A stretch of DNA of 25,471 nucleotides from contig CAYQLM010000041.1 of assembly GCA_964418365.1 (NCBI GenBank), positions 1 through 25,471 on the forward strand, given 5' to 3'. This stretch comes from JBBDXS01 sp964418365 (GTDB lineage Bacteria > Chloroflexota > Dehalococcoidia > DSTF01 > RBG-16-68-14). The first letter of the stretch is position 1. The number at the start of each line of letters is the position of its first letter. The notes under the pieces were generated by a model. That model worked only from the letters and a program-made list of their open reading frames with translations, made no database searches and had not been told where the DNA came from. The position numbers and the translations under genes were made by a program. Shown piece by piece: positions 1 through 6,280 of the stretch.

Positions 1-155
1 CAGATCGCCTCCGGGTCGTGCTCCACCCAGCCGGGCTGCGGGTAGATCTGCGGGAACTCGCGCTGCTCCGACGCGACCGGCGCGCCTTCTTCATCGAAGA
101 GCACCGCGCGCGAGCTGGACGTCCCCTGGTCGAGCGCGAGGATGTATTTGGGCAT
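1..155 (-). CDS. glpK: Glycerol kinase, N-terminal part (runs off left edge)
   Basis: Glycerol kinase phosphorylates glycerol to glycerol 3-phosphate in the cytoplasm. Only the first 51 codons are present. They begin MPKYILALDQGTSSSRAVLF and contain the DQGTSSSR phosphate-binding motif of the FGGY kinase family, followed by the conserved EFPQIYPQPGWVEHD stretch, which is diagnostic for GlpK within FGGY kinases. The start is the ATG at 155-153. A likely -10 hexamer (TACACT) lies at 193-188, but a 23-nt repeat element (157-179) sits between it and the start codon, so the 5' leader is longer than in the duplicated copy at 960-1086. That element supplies a weak Shine-Dalgarno-like CAGG. Identity is confident; whether the rest of the gene is intact cannot be seen. 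Confidence 0.93.
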   Translation of the reverse strand, partial: MPKYILALDQGTSSSRAVLFDEEGAPVASEQREFPQIYPQPGWVEHDPEAI

Positions 156-156
156 G

Positions 157-179
157 TTCAACCTGAGCCTGTCGAAGGT
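157..179 (-). repeat. 23-nt repeat element, filled site upstream of glpK
   Basis: Read on the minus strand this holds the core CCTTCGACAGGCTCAGG. It lies exactly between sequences (CATG and ACGGGGCGAGTGTAGC) that are contiguous in the glpK fragment at 1067-1086, so it is a clean 23-nt insertion or deletion. Related copies lie inside a coding sequence at 3054-3076 and 3366-3388. I recognise it as a short repeat common in environmental bacterial genomes; no encoded function is known to me. Confidence 0.85.
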
Positions 180-187
180 ACGGGGCG

Positions 188-193
188 AGTGTA
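188..193 (-). promoter_or_regulatory. Probable -10 element of glpK
   Basis: TACACT on the minus strand, conserved in the duplicated copy at 1084-1079. Without the 23-nt element it would sit 9 nt before the start codon, as in the copy at 1069. No convincing -35 is seen. Confidence 0.4.
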
Positions 194-238
194 GCGAGGG
201 ATGCTGGGAAGCGTTAGGGCTGGCTACGCGCTAATGGA

Positions 239-244
239 TATAAT
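239..244 (+). promoter_or_regulatory. Probable -10 element of the MNT/HEPN operon
   Basis: A perfect TATAAT lies 20 nt before the ATG at 265. It overlaps the in-frame TTG at 244, which argues against that TTG being the start. The -35 region is weak. Confidence 0.5.
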
Positions 245-264
245 TGACGGGACGAGAATCCACC

Positions 265-582
265 ATGGATACGTTGGACAGAAGAGGGGCCATGCTACGA
301 GACGAGGCGCTCGCTATCCTGCGGGCCCATTCGGCCGGCCTGGCCGCCTTCGGCGTCAAGTCGCTGGCGCTCTTCGGCTCGGTTGCAAGAGGCGAGGCGG
401 GACCAGAGAGCGACTTGGACCTCCTGGTCGAGTTCGAAGGCACCGCCACCTTCGACCGCTACATGGGCCTCAAGCTGTATCTCGAAGACCTCCTGGGCTC
501 CTCGGTGGACCTCGTGATGCGGAAGGCTCTCCGGCCCGGGATGGTGCCCTCGGTGGAGCGAGACGCTGTCCGTGTCGCGTGA
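265..582 (+). CDS. MNT-domain nucleotidyltransferase antitoxin (MntA-like)
   Basis: Minimal nucleotidyltransferase of the type VII (HEPN/MNT) toxin-antitoxin class. Known members neutralise the HEPN ribonuclease, in characterised cases by AMPylating a tyrosine near its active site. The visible signature is LALFGSVARGE, then SDLDLLVEF about ten residues on. This is the G-S-x(n)-S-D-x-D pattern that supplies the metal-binding aspartates. The protein is about 105 residues, normal for the family. The ATG at 265 is chosen because the upstream TTG (244) lies inside the -10 hexamer. An ATG at 292, preceded by GAGGGG, is an alternative and would start MLRDEALAILRAH, close to usual family starts. The stop overlaps the HEPN gene by 11 nt, so the two are probably translationally coupled. 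The pair is bracketed by two copies of the glpK 5' end. Confidence 0.88.
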   Translation: MDTLDRRGAMLRDEALAILRAHSAGLAAFGVKSLALFGSVARGEAGPESDLDLLVEFEGTATFDRYMGLKLYLEDLLGSSVDLVMRKALRPGMVPSVERDAVRVA

Positions 583-934
583 CCCGCGCCTCTACTTAGA
601 GGACATTCGAGACTGCTGCCGCAAGGTCATGCGCTTCACGGAAGGCATGACGAGAGAACAGTTGGCGACCGACGAGAAGACCTTCGACGCCGTCATGCGT
701 AATCTGGAAATTGCTGGGGAGGCCGCGAGACGCACCCCCGAGGAGTTGAGAGATCGGCACAGAGAGGTGGAGTGGCGCAAGATCGCGGGCTTCCGCGACA
801 TCGCCATCCATGCCTATCCAACGATAGATGAAGATGTCGTCTGGGACATCGTGCAACACAAGGTCCCGCAGCTGCTTCAGCAGGTCGAGCGCATCCTGAC
901 CGCCGAGTTCGGCGACCGCGGCCAAGGTCAGTAG
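572..934 (+). CDS. HEPN-domain toxin (HepT-like, DUF86 family)
   Basis: A 120-residue predicted ribonuclease toxin of the HEPN superfamily, partner of the preceding MNT antitoxin. The catalytic Rx4HxY motif is intact as RDIAIHAY near residue 85. The conserved N-terminal pattern YLEDIRDCCRKVMRFTEG and the central AVMRNLEIAGEAA helix match DUF86/HepT proteins. The start is GTG, overlapping the MNT stop by 11 nt, the usual arrangement of these operons. All key residues are present, so the module looks functional. The family tends to spread horizontally, which fits its place between duplicated glpK ends. HEPN proteins cleave RNA in characterised members; the target here is unknown. Confidence 0.9.
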   Translation: MSRDPRLYLEDIRDCCRKVMRFTEGMTREQLATDEKTFDAVMRNLEIAGEAARRTPEELRDRHREVEWRKIAGFRDIAIHAYPTIDEDVVWDIVQHKVPQLLQQVERILTAEFGDRGQGQ

Positions 935-959
935 CCGTCCTTCCGCTTCCGCTGATCCA

Positions 960-1069
960 ATCTGCGGGAACTCGCGCTGCTCCGACGCGACCGGCGCGCC
1001 TTCTTCATCGAAGAGCACCGCGCGCGAGCTAGACGTGCCCTGGTCGAGGGCGAGGATGTACTTCGCCAT
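960..1069 (-). pseudogene. Truncated duplicate of the glpK 5' end
   Basis: This encodes MAKYILALDQGTSSSRAVLF and continues to EFPQI, where homology to glycerol kinase stops abruptly and the frame runs into sequence antisense to the HEPN gene. It aligns without gaps to 46-155 and the homology extends upstream to 1086 (matching 180-195 of copy 1). Only 6 of about 127 aligned bases differ. Two of these fall in codon 2 (Pro to Ala); the other four are silent third-position changes. That pattern means the copy diverged while it was still part of a working gene (a second glpK or one from a relative) before being truncated. A -10-like TACACT lies at 1084-1079. Confidence 0.9.
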
Positions 1070-1096
1070 GACGGGGCGAGTGTAGCAAGAGGGGGG

Positions 1097-1690
1097 TCAG
1101 GGGTCAGGAGTGCTCGGCGAAACGAGTTCGAACGGCCTTTCCGGCCCGAGGCCGAAGAAGCGCGGCGAGAGATTTGGAAACGAGGCCGACCAGAAGACAA
1201 GCAACGCTTCGTCTTGCGTGAAGGTCCAGCTGTCTCGGTCAGAAGGAGAACCACCGTCGCCGCTGTATGTGTTCGGTAGGGTCTTGCCTTGCCAACCAGC
1301 CGTCAAAAGTCCATAAGCCGGGTTTCCCGGACAAGAATCGTTCTTGCCTATCCCCAGAACGCGAATGTCGGCGCCGGCAAGCATCGCATCGATGTTCTCG
1401 GGCGTCATCGGAGCGACTCGCGCTCCCGCTCCACAACCGCCCCATCCGCCAATCCACAGGTTGGCGTTGCCGTCCGGATCTTTGACAACCCGTCCAAGAA
1501 GCGCACCATCGCGCATTTGCAGCGCTGTCGTCATGCTTTCAATGAGGCTTGCATAGTCGCCGAGCGCGAATGGGAGGGACGGCGTTTGCACTTGTGTGAA
1601 GACCGGCGTCGCCCTACCGTTGCCTCCACCGCAGGCGGACAGCACGAAGGGAATCGAGAGGAGCAGAGCGAGAGGAAGGAGCCGGCGCAC
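1097..1690 (-). CDS. Small secreted lipoprotein of unknown function
   Basis: About 197 residues. A basic start (RRLL) is followed by a hydrophobic stretch ending in the lipobox LSAC and then GGGNG, so signal peptidase II processing and lipid anchoring are expected. The mature part has a Gly/Trp-rich segment (LWIGGWGGCGAGA) and several cysteines, but I recognise no family. The GTG at 1690 is preferred over the GTG at 1705 because GGGAGA lies about 7 nt before it. A near-consensus promoter lies just upstream at 1751-1723. It is a single-gene unit convergent with the HEPN operon and the glpK fragment. It ends close to a short tandem GGGGTCAGG repeat at about 1091-1106. Confidence 0.78.
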   Translation of the reverse strand: MRRLLPLALLLSIPFVLSACGGGNGRATPVFTQVQTPSLPFALGDYASLIESMTTALQMRDGALLGRVVKDPDGNANLWIGGWGGCGAGARVAPMTPENIDAMLAGADIRVLGIGKNDSCPGNPAYGLLTAGWQGKTLPNTYSGDGGSPSDRDSWTFTQDEALLVFWSASFPNLSPRFFGLGPERPFELVSPSTPDP

Positions 1691-1722
1691 AGGGGATTCT
1701 CCCACCAGAATTCGTGGTCGGG

Positions 1723-1751
1723 ATTATAGTGTCTGGCTTGGCGACCGACAA
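1723..1751 (-). promoter_or_regulatory. Sigma-70-type promoter of the lipoprotein gene
   Basis: On the minus strand, -35 TTGTCG (1751-1746), a 17-nt spacer and -10 TATAAT (1728-1723). This is among the best promoter matches in the window. Transcription would begin near 1716. Confidence 0.75.
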
Positions 1752-1824
1752 GCGATAGCAGCCCGAATCCAATAAACCACACCGCTTGAACGAGAGGCCG
1801 CGACGCCGGTAGCATAACGCTGGT

Positions 1825-2031
1825 ATGTCGCTCGTCGCGCATCTGGGGACGCTGGGGCTGCTGGTGCTCGATCTCGCGCTTGGCGGGCCGGTGGTGCAGC
1901 ACCTCATCGGGCGCTGGGGTCTCATCGGCTTCGAGTTCGTGCTGATCCTGGGCTACATGCTCCTCGTGCTGCAGTTCGTGCCGTGGCGCGACTCGGGTCG
2001 AGGCGGCGGGCCGCGCCCACCGGAACCGTAG
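1825..2031 (+). CDS. Small membrane protein, unknown function
   Basis: 68 residues with two hydrophobic stretches, LGLLVLDLALGG near the start and GFEFVLILGYMLLVLQFV in the middle, then a short polar Arg/Gly/Pro tail. It could be a two-helix inner-membrane protein. The hydrophobic pattern and ordinary codon composition favour a real gene, but the ribosome-binding site is weak and no family is recognised. The opposite strand is also open here (1531-2055), so a chance reading frame in G+C-rich DNA cannot be excluded. Neighbours give no functional clue: it lies between a lipoprotein gene on the other strand and a palindromic repeat. Confidence 0.45.
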   Translation: MSLVAHLGTLGLLVLDLALGGPVVQHLIGRWGLIGFEFVLILGYMLLVLQFVPWRDSGRGGGPRPPEP

Positions 2032-2055
2032 GCGAGGGTCTGTCGACTCTCTCAT

Positions 2056-2077
2056 GTCGGGGTCTTAAGACCCCGAC
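2056..2077. repeat. 22-bp perfect palindrome (TTAAGA-core repeat)
   Basis: GTCGGGGTCTT is followed directly by its reverse complement, then CTAC. The layout resembles the other palindromes at 9636, 10747 and 14685, but the core differs. As RNA it would form an 11-bp hairpin with almost no loop. The rest of 2032-2319 contains only a possible TTGACA-N17-TACCCT promoter (2141-2169) and no convincing gene. Confidence 0.8.
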
Positions 2078-2319
2078 CTACGGCCCTGCGACGACAGCAA
2101 ACCTCTCGCACGGCGAATGGCCCCGGCACATTCATTCTGTTTGACACCTTTTGAATTCGCCGTTACCCTCAGATGTTGTCTGGCGGCGGGACGAACTGAG
2201 CACCGGCCCTGGCACCCCGGTCGTTCTGAGGAGGACGCTGAGGAGCCGGATCCGCTGGGCCGGAGAAGGACGCCAGTATCGCTGGCAGGGATGGCCAGAA
2301 CGAATCGCAGGGACGACCG

Positions 2320-3606
2320 ATGAGGCCGCGCACCCGCCGCGCTTCCGCCCACAACTCAGCCCGGGTATCTCGCTATCCTGCGCTCCTCGCATCGCGAACG
2401 GCGCGCGTCGCCGCCGCGCTGTTTGCGCTCGCCGCGGTTACGATCGGCGCCGGCATGGGCCTTACGCTGCGCGGCCACGCGAGCGGCGATCCGTCCGGAG
2501 GCGGCGCGCTCGATGCGCTGCTTTCGCGATCTCACAACGTCATCGTCTTCAGCGAGTTCGGTGTCGATTCCGACAAGATCTGGGCGGCAAACCCGTCCGA
2601 TCCCGGCGATCGCGTCGAGCTTGGAACGGCGCCGCACGCAGGCGGCTACAGCATCTTCCCCGCGCTTTCGCCGAACGGCGCGTACGTTGCCTACACAGCG
2701 CTCGGCAGCGACGCCGCGGACTCGCCCGACACCTCGACGGGGCAGCTCTCACTACTCGATGTGCAGAGCGGCTCGACGCGGCTGCTCGCGAGCGATATCG
2801 ATCTGCGCAGCGCGCCCGTCTGGTCGCCCGCGAGCGACGCTGTTGTCGTGCGACGCGCGACCGGCGGCGATAACAGCGCAAACAACGCTCTGCTGCGCGT
2901 CGATCTGAGCGGCGCGAGCGAGCCGCTCGTCGCGGCGGCGGCCGGCCTCTACGCGATCGCTTTCTCGCCGGACGGCGCGCTCTACTACGCGACGCTTTCG
3001 GCGTCCGGTACGGACCTCATGCGCGCGACGGCGATGTCCGCGGGCGCGGCGAGCCCTTTGACAGGCTCAGGACAAGGCGCGGCCGGCGCTCCGCAGCCCG
3101 TCGCGCACTTGAGCGACGGCATCGCGCGCAACTGGCACCTCTCGCCAGACGGCAAGCAGCTCGCGTATCTTGCCCAGGCACCCGCCGGCAGCGCGACGGC
3201 GTTTGTCGCCCAGGTACTCAACATCGATAGCGGCTCAGCGCGGACGCCGCTCGGCGCGGACGCGGGCGCGCAGTTCAACCCGATCTGGGACAGCGACGAG
3301 GCGATCACCGTCGGACGCGTGAGCGACGACGAGCACGCGGCGCTGAAGATACCGAGCGGCGGTGGCCCTTCGGCAGGCTCAGGGCAAGCTGCGGCAGGAT
3401 CGCCGCTGCCCGCGCCCGCGTCGGGCTTCGACGTGCCCCTGTCGTGGTCGCCGGACGGCGCGTGGCTGATTGCACGAGCGTTCGATGGCGCATCGCCGGC
3501 CGACCCCGGGCCGAGTCACGTCGTCGCGGTCGACGCGAGCGGCATACGCCATCAGCTCTCGCCGCAGAGCGACATCGAAGTTGCCGGGTGGTTGGCCGCG
3601 CCGTGA
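2320..3606 (+). CDS. Membrane-anchored TolB-like beta-propeller protein
   Basis: 428 residues. An N-terminal basic segment is followed by one hydrophobic helix (ALFALAAVTIGAGMGLTL, about residues 34-51), probably a membrane anchor with the rest outside. The body has repeated WD40/TolB-propeller strands of the form FSPDGALYYATL, LSPDGKQLAYLA and WSPDGAWLIARA, with LSPNGAYVAYTA near the start. Such propellers usually bind proteins or ligands; no catalytic function is implied. Two copies of the 23-nt repeat element are inserted in frame (residues about 245-252 and 349-357) and read as Gly/Ser-rich loops. The ATG at 2320 follows CAGGGA by 7 nt. The stop overlaps the next gene's GTG by 4 nt (GTGA), so both are probably translated together. 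Confidence 0.8.
   Translation: MRPRTRRASAHNSARVSRYPALLASRTARVAAALFALAAVTIGAGMGLTLRGHASGDPSGGGALDALLSRSHNVIVFSEFGVDSDKIWAANPSDPGDRVELGTAPHAGGYSIFPALSPNGAYVAYTALGSDAADSPDTSTGQLSLLDVQSGSTRLLASDIDLRSAPVWSPASDAVVVRRATGGDNSANNALLRVDLSGASEPLVAAAAGLYAIAFSPDGALYYATLSASGTDLMRATAMSAGAASPLTGSGQGAAGAPQPVAHLSDGIARNWHLSPDGKQLAYLAQAPAGSATAFVAQVLNIDSGSARTPLGADAGAQFNPIWDSDEAITVGRVSDDEHAALKIPSGGGPSAGSGQAAAGSPLPAPASGFDVPLSWSPDGAWLIARAFDGASPADPGPSHVVAVDASGIRHQLSPQSDIEVAGWLAAP
3054..3076 (+). repeat. 23-nt repeat element inside the propeller gene, copy 1
   Basis: CCCTTTGACAGGCTCAGG plus five bases. It matches the copy at 3366-3388 in 20 of 23 positions and the element upstream of glpK. It is read in frame as PLTGSGQ. 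Confidence 0.8.
3366..3388 (+). repeat. 23-nt repeat element inside the propeller gene, copy 2
   Basis: CCCTTCGGCAGGCTCAGG plus five bases, in the same orientation and reading frame as the copy at 3054-3076. It is read as PSAGSGQ. Confidence 0.8.
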
Positions 3607-5138
3607 CCCGCCTGCTGATCGTTGCGCTCGTGTTGCTCGCCGCGTATGCCGCGTCGAACACGGCGGCGACGCCGCGGGCGAACGCATGCGCCTTTGCGCA
3701 CACGCCCACTACCTACGAAGCGGCGCAGAACCGCGGCGCATACCTCACCGGGCTCAACCTCGCCGCATACAACATGCTGTTCCCGACCGACGCGTTCTTC
3801 GGCACGGCGCGCATCGACACCGGCACGCGAACCGACCGGCGCATCGCCGATACGCCGTACATCCCACCGGTGCTGCTGAAGGCGATCGGCTGGATCGAAA
3901 GCGCGCTCGCCCAAGGCGCGACATCGACGCCGTGGAGCTCGGTCGGGCCGGCGCTGGTCTCGTTCGACTGCGGCCACGGCATCATGCAAGTGACGAGCGG
4001 CATGACCGCTCCTGCGGATAGCGGCCAGCCGTCGCGGCAGCAGGCGCTCGTCGCCGAGGACTACCTCTATAACATCGGGCGGGGCGCGGCGATCCTCGCC
4101 GACAAGTGGAACGGCTCCCCGCAATACCGCCCCATCGCCGGCACGGACACCGATAGCGATCCGGCGATCGTCGAGAACTGGTACTTCGCGCTGTGGGGCT
4201 ACAACGGCTTCACCGGCCCCGGCGCGAACCGCAGCAACCACCCGATGGACCCGACCTACGCGGCCTGGCCGCGCACGGGCTTCAGCTGCGGCTCACTGAG
4301 CGATGGCTACGGTCACAGCTACTCGAACTATCCGTACCAGGAGATCGTGCTGGGCTGCATGGCGCGGCCGCCTTCGGTCGCCGGCACGCAGCTCTGGACG
4401 CCGCTGCCGGCGTCGCTGCCCAACCTAAGCGACACACTTTGGTCGGGCCCGCTCGATCTGACACACTGGTCCGCCTGCGCGTCGTCGTTCGACTGCGCGG
4501 CGATGGACATCCCGTCCCCTCAGCCGGCGCACCACGACGACACGCCCCGGCCCGAGGATGGCGCCGCCGGCGACCTGCTGGGCGCGCCTTCGCTCGCGAC
4601 GAGCCGCAGCGCCGTGAGCGACGACGTGAGCCAGATCGTGATCTCGAACACCGGCTCCAGCATCCTCCCCTGGCGCGCCGTGGCCGGCCAGTCCTGGATC
4701 TCGCTCGATAAGCAGGGCGGTGTGGCGATCTCGCAGGACGTCGGTTGCGCGAACGACTGCGAGCGCAGCCCGACGCTGACGATCACCGTGACGAATGCGC
4801 AGGGATCGAGCGGCTGGGTAGATATCGAGTCGCTCATCACGGGCCAGGTCGTGCGCGTGCAGGTGCTCTCGCGCCGGTTCGACGTCAACTGCGACGGCGC
4901 GACGAACCCCGTCGACGCGCTCGTGCTCCTGCAGTACGCGGCGGGGCTGGTGCCATGGCTGGACTGCGTCGCGAACGCCGACGCCAACGGCGACGGCTCG
5001 GTGAACCCGCTCGATGCGGCGCTGATCCTTCAGTTCGACGCGGGACTTTACATACCGACGCCGGTCCCCACCCCATCGCCGACGGAAGCGCCGGCGCCGG
5101 ACGCTACCGCTACCCCCGGGACGCTGGGCACGCCGTAA
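3603..5138 (+). CDS. Secreted lytic-transglycosylase-like protein with C-terminal dockerin
   Basis: 511 residues. An N-terminal signal peptide (LLIVALVLLAAYAASN) is followed by an SLT/lysozyme-like domain at about residues 75-260. That domain has a candidate catalytic Glu in IGWIESA and the GHGIMQVTSG motif typical of transglycosylase SLT folds. A central beta-rich region at about 330-420 (QIVISNTGSSILPW, then SWISLDKQGG) resembles BACON-type domains. The C-terminal segment contains two dockerin-type calcium-binding repeats, DVNCDGATNPVDALVLLQYA and DANGDGSVNPLDAALILQFD, then a Pro/Thr tail. It would cleave or bind peptidoglycan outside the cell; the dockerin would normally dock to a cohesin. 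The GTG start overlaps the upstream stop by 4 nt; an upstream in-frame extension to 3444 lies inside the propeller gene and is rejected. Confidence 0.82.
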   Translation: MTRLLIVALVLLAAYAASNTAATPRANACAFAHTPTTYEAAQNRGAYLTGLNLAAYNMLFPTDAFFGTARIDTGTRTDRRIADTPYIPPVLLKAIGWIESALAQGATSTPWSSVGPALVSFDCGHGIMQVTSGMTAPADSGQPSRQQALVAEDYLYNIGRGAAILADKWNGSPQYRPIAGTDTDSDPAIVENWYFALWGYNGFTGPGANRSNHPMDPTYAAWPRTGFSCGSLSDGYGHSYSNYPYQEIVLGCMARPPSVAGTQLWTPLPASLPNLSDTLWSGPLDLTHWSACASSFDCAAMDIPSPQPAHHDDTPRPEDGAAGDLLGAPSLATSRSAVSDDVSQIVISNTGSSILPWRAVAGQSWISLDKQGGVAISQDVGCANDCERSPTLTITVTNAQGSSGWVDIESLITGQVVRVQVLSRRFDVNCDGATNPVDALVLLQYAAGLVPWLDCVANADANGDGSVNPLDAALILQFDAGLYIPTPVPTPSPTEAPAPDATATPGTLGTP

Positions 5139-5150
5139 GGCGGTCATTAT

Positions 5151-5168
5151 TCACACCTGTGATATACT
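5151..5168 (+). promoter_or_regulatory. Probable promoter/operator of the DUF6391-type gene
   Basis: The inverted repeat TCACA-CC-TGTGA (5151-5162) abuts a -10-like TATACT (5163-5168), 15 nt before the ATG at 5184. The -35 is weak. The inverted repeat could be a regulator site overlapping the promoter, by inference only. Confidence 0.45.
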
Positions 5169-5183
5169 GGCGCTGGAGCGCAT

Positions 5184-5699
5184 ATGATAGGCCACATTCT
5201 CGGATCGGTGCGGCGCAACCACGCGCTGGAGCACGCAACGATCGCGGTCCTCGCGAACAAGCTCGGGCACGACCTGCGCGTCGTCGGCCGCGCGACGTTC
5301 AACGGCTTCTACCTGTACGGTGAGCTGAACGACGAGCAGGTGCGCGAGTCCGCGGAAGAAGCGCTGCGCCGTCTCCGCGGCGGCGAAGGCTACCTCGCGA
5401 TCTCGCCGATGTGCGGGACCAACCTCGCCGTCGCCGGACTGCTCGCCGGCCTCTCGTCGCTGCTGGCGCTGGGCAATCGGGGCCGTCTTGAGCGCACGCC
5501 GAACGTGCTGCTCGCATCGATGCTGGCTGTGCTCGCGGCGCAACCGCTGGGCGGCCTGGCGCAGAAGCATGTCACCACGCACCCCGACCTCTCCGACACG
5601 GAGCTGGTGAGCATCCGCAGGGGCGGCCGGGGCGCCGGCCGGTATCTCAAAGTGACCACCAGACGCGCCGAGCCAGCGTTCGCCTACGCGTCCCCGTAG
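5184..5699 (+). CDS. DUF6391-type membrane protein
   Basis: 171 residues. The opening RRNHALEHATIAVLANKLG matches the conserved start of DUF6391 proteins, found in Chloroflexota and cyanobacteria, with its invariant-looking NHALEHATI. A middle segment has CGTNLAVAGLLAGLSSLLALG and VLLASMLAVLAAQPLGGLAQ, two probable membrane helices. The function of the family is unknown. The start has GGAG 5 nt upstream. The last codons run into the tRNA-Arg gene: the stop codon TAG at 5697-5699 lies in the tRNA's 5' acceptor region, an overlap of 10 nt. Co-transcription with the tRNA is therefore likely, and RNase P maturation of the tRNA would remove the mRNA's stop codon. Confidence 0.82.
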   Translation: MIGHILGSVRRNHALEHATIAVLANKLGHDLRVVGRATFNGFYLYGELNDEQVRESAEEALRRLRGGEGYLAISPMCGTNLAVAGLLAGLSSLLALGNRGRLERTPNVLLASMLAVLAAQPLGGLAQKHVTTHPDLSDTELVSIRRGGRGAGRYLKVTTRRAEPAFAYASP

Positions 5700-5765
5700 C
5701 TCAGCGGACAGAGCGGCTGCCTTCTAAGCAGCGGGTCGCAGGTTCGAGTCCTGCCGGGGACGCCA
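5690..5765 (+). tRNA. tRNA-Arg (anticodon TCT)
   Basis: 76 nt with the 3' CCA encoded. The acceptor stem GTCCCCG pairs with CGGGGAC. The D-arm region is GCTCAGCGGACAGAGC. The anticodon stem GCTGC/GCAGC closes the loop CTTCTAA, giving anticodon TCT (AGA codons). The T-arm contains GGTTCGAGTCC. Its first 10 nt overlap the end of the upstream protein gene. Confidence 0.96.
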
Positions 5766-5964
5766 TTCGCCGCTACCGGGCCGCGCTCTCCGTTTGCCGC
5801 CTACGGTATTGATCGCCGCAGCCCTTTTGTCATGGGCGCGTGAGCGCTGTGGTAAGAACGGCGCTACACTGCCGCTATGCCTGCCGCCCGGCGAGCAGCG
5901 GGGCTCGCCTGATGCGATCTCGCCGAGTTCGATAGAACGGGACGGGAGTCGAAGGGAGACGGAC

Positions 5965-6267
5965 ATGAAGGTCGTGCTCTTCAGGAACCATCCCAAAGAC
6001 GGCACGTATGGTAACGGCTACCGAATACTCAGCCAGCACTTGGTTGAGGTTGTCTCCGCCATGCCTGGCTTCGTTTCGGTAGACCAGTTCAGAGGCCCGG
6101 GCGGTGAGGTGTTGATCATGGCGAAGTTCGAATCGGACGCCGCGGTTGCGCAGTGGCGGGAGCATCCCGAGCACCGCGAGGCGCAGGGCAGGCGAGACGA
6201 GTTCTACGCCGGCTACGCGGTCCAGGTCTGCACCGTCGATCGGGAGTACGCTTGGCAGCCTGCGTAG
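5965..6267 (+). CDS. Antibiotic biosynthesis monooxygenase (ABM) domain protein
   Basis: 100 residues with the single ferredoxin-like ABM fold: a first strand KVVLFRNHP, the helix/loop YRILSQHLVEVVSAMPGF, FVSVDQFRGPGGEVLIMAKF, and the characteristic AVAQWREHPEHREAQGRRDEFYAGYAV. Family members are small cofactor-independent oxygenases or heme/quinone-binding proteins; the substrate cannot be read from the sequence. The ATG at 5965 has a strong AGGGAG 7 nt upstream. A -10-like TACACT at about 5866-5871 could give a leader of about 90 nt. The msrB gene follows after 13 nt, so the two may form a small operon, perhaps linked to oxidative conditions (inference). Confidence 0.85.
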   Translation: MKVVLFRNHPKDGTYGNGYRILSQHLVEVVSAMPGFVSVDQFRGPGGEVLIMAKFESDAAVAQWREHPEHREAQGRRDEFYAGYAVQVCTVDREYAWQPA

Positions 6268-6280
6268 GCGGTCATTGACG

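Noticed and set aside
596..1069. A 157-codon minus-strand frame starting like glycerol kinase
   Set aside because: Only the first 37 codons are glpK-like; the remainder reads antisense to the HEPN gene, whose catalytic motif and coupling to MNT are convincing. It is a truncated duplicate, not a functional kinase.
1531..2055. A minus-strand frame with a hydrophobic stretch (AVWFIGFGLLSLVG)
   Set aside because: It overlaps both the lipoprotein gene in another frame and its good promoter. No start signal or family is visible, so I could not support it as a gene.
2117..2323. A 68-codon frame whose stop overlaps the ATG of the propeller gene (ATGA)
   Set aside because: The overlap looks like coupling, but the encoded sequence is Arg/Pro-rich without a domain and lacks a ribosome-binding site. 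A leader-peptide role is possible but unsupported.
4425..5147. A 240-codon open frame on the minus strand
   Set aside because: It is antisense to the dockerin-bearing protein; it is Arg-rich low-complexity sequence.
5724..6005. A minus-strand frame ending in RQDSNLRPAA
   Set aside because: This ending is the familiar false translation of a tRNA gene, here tRNA-Arg at 5690-5765.
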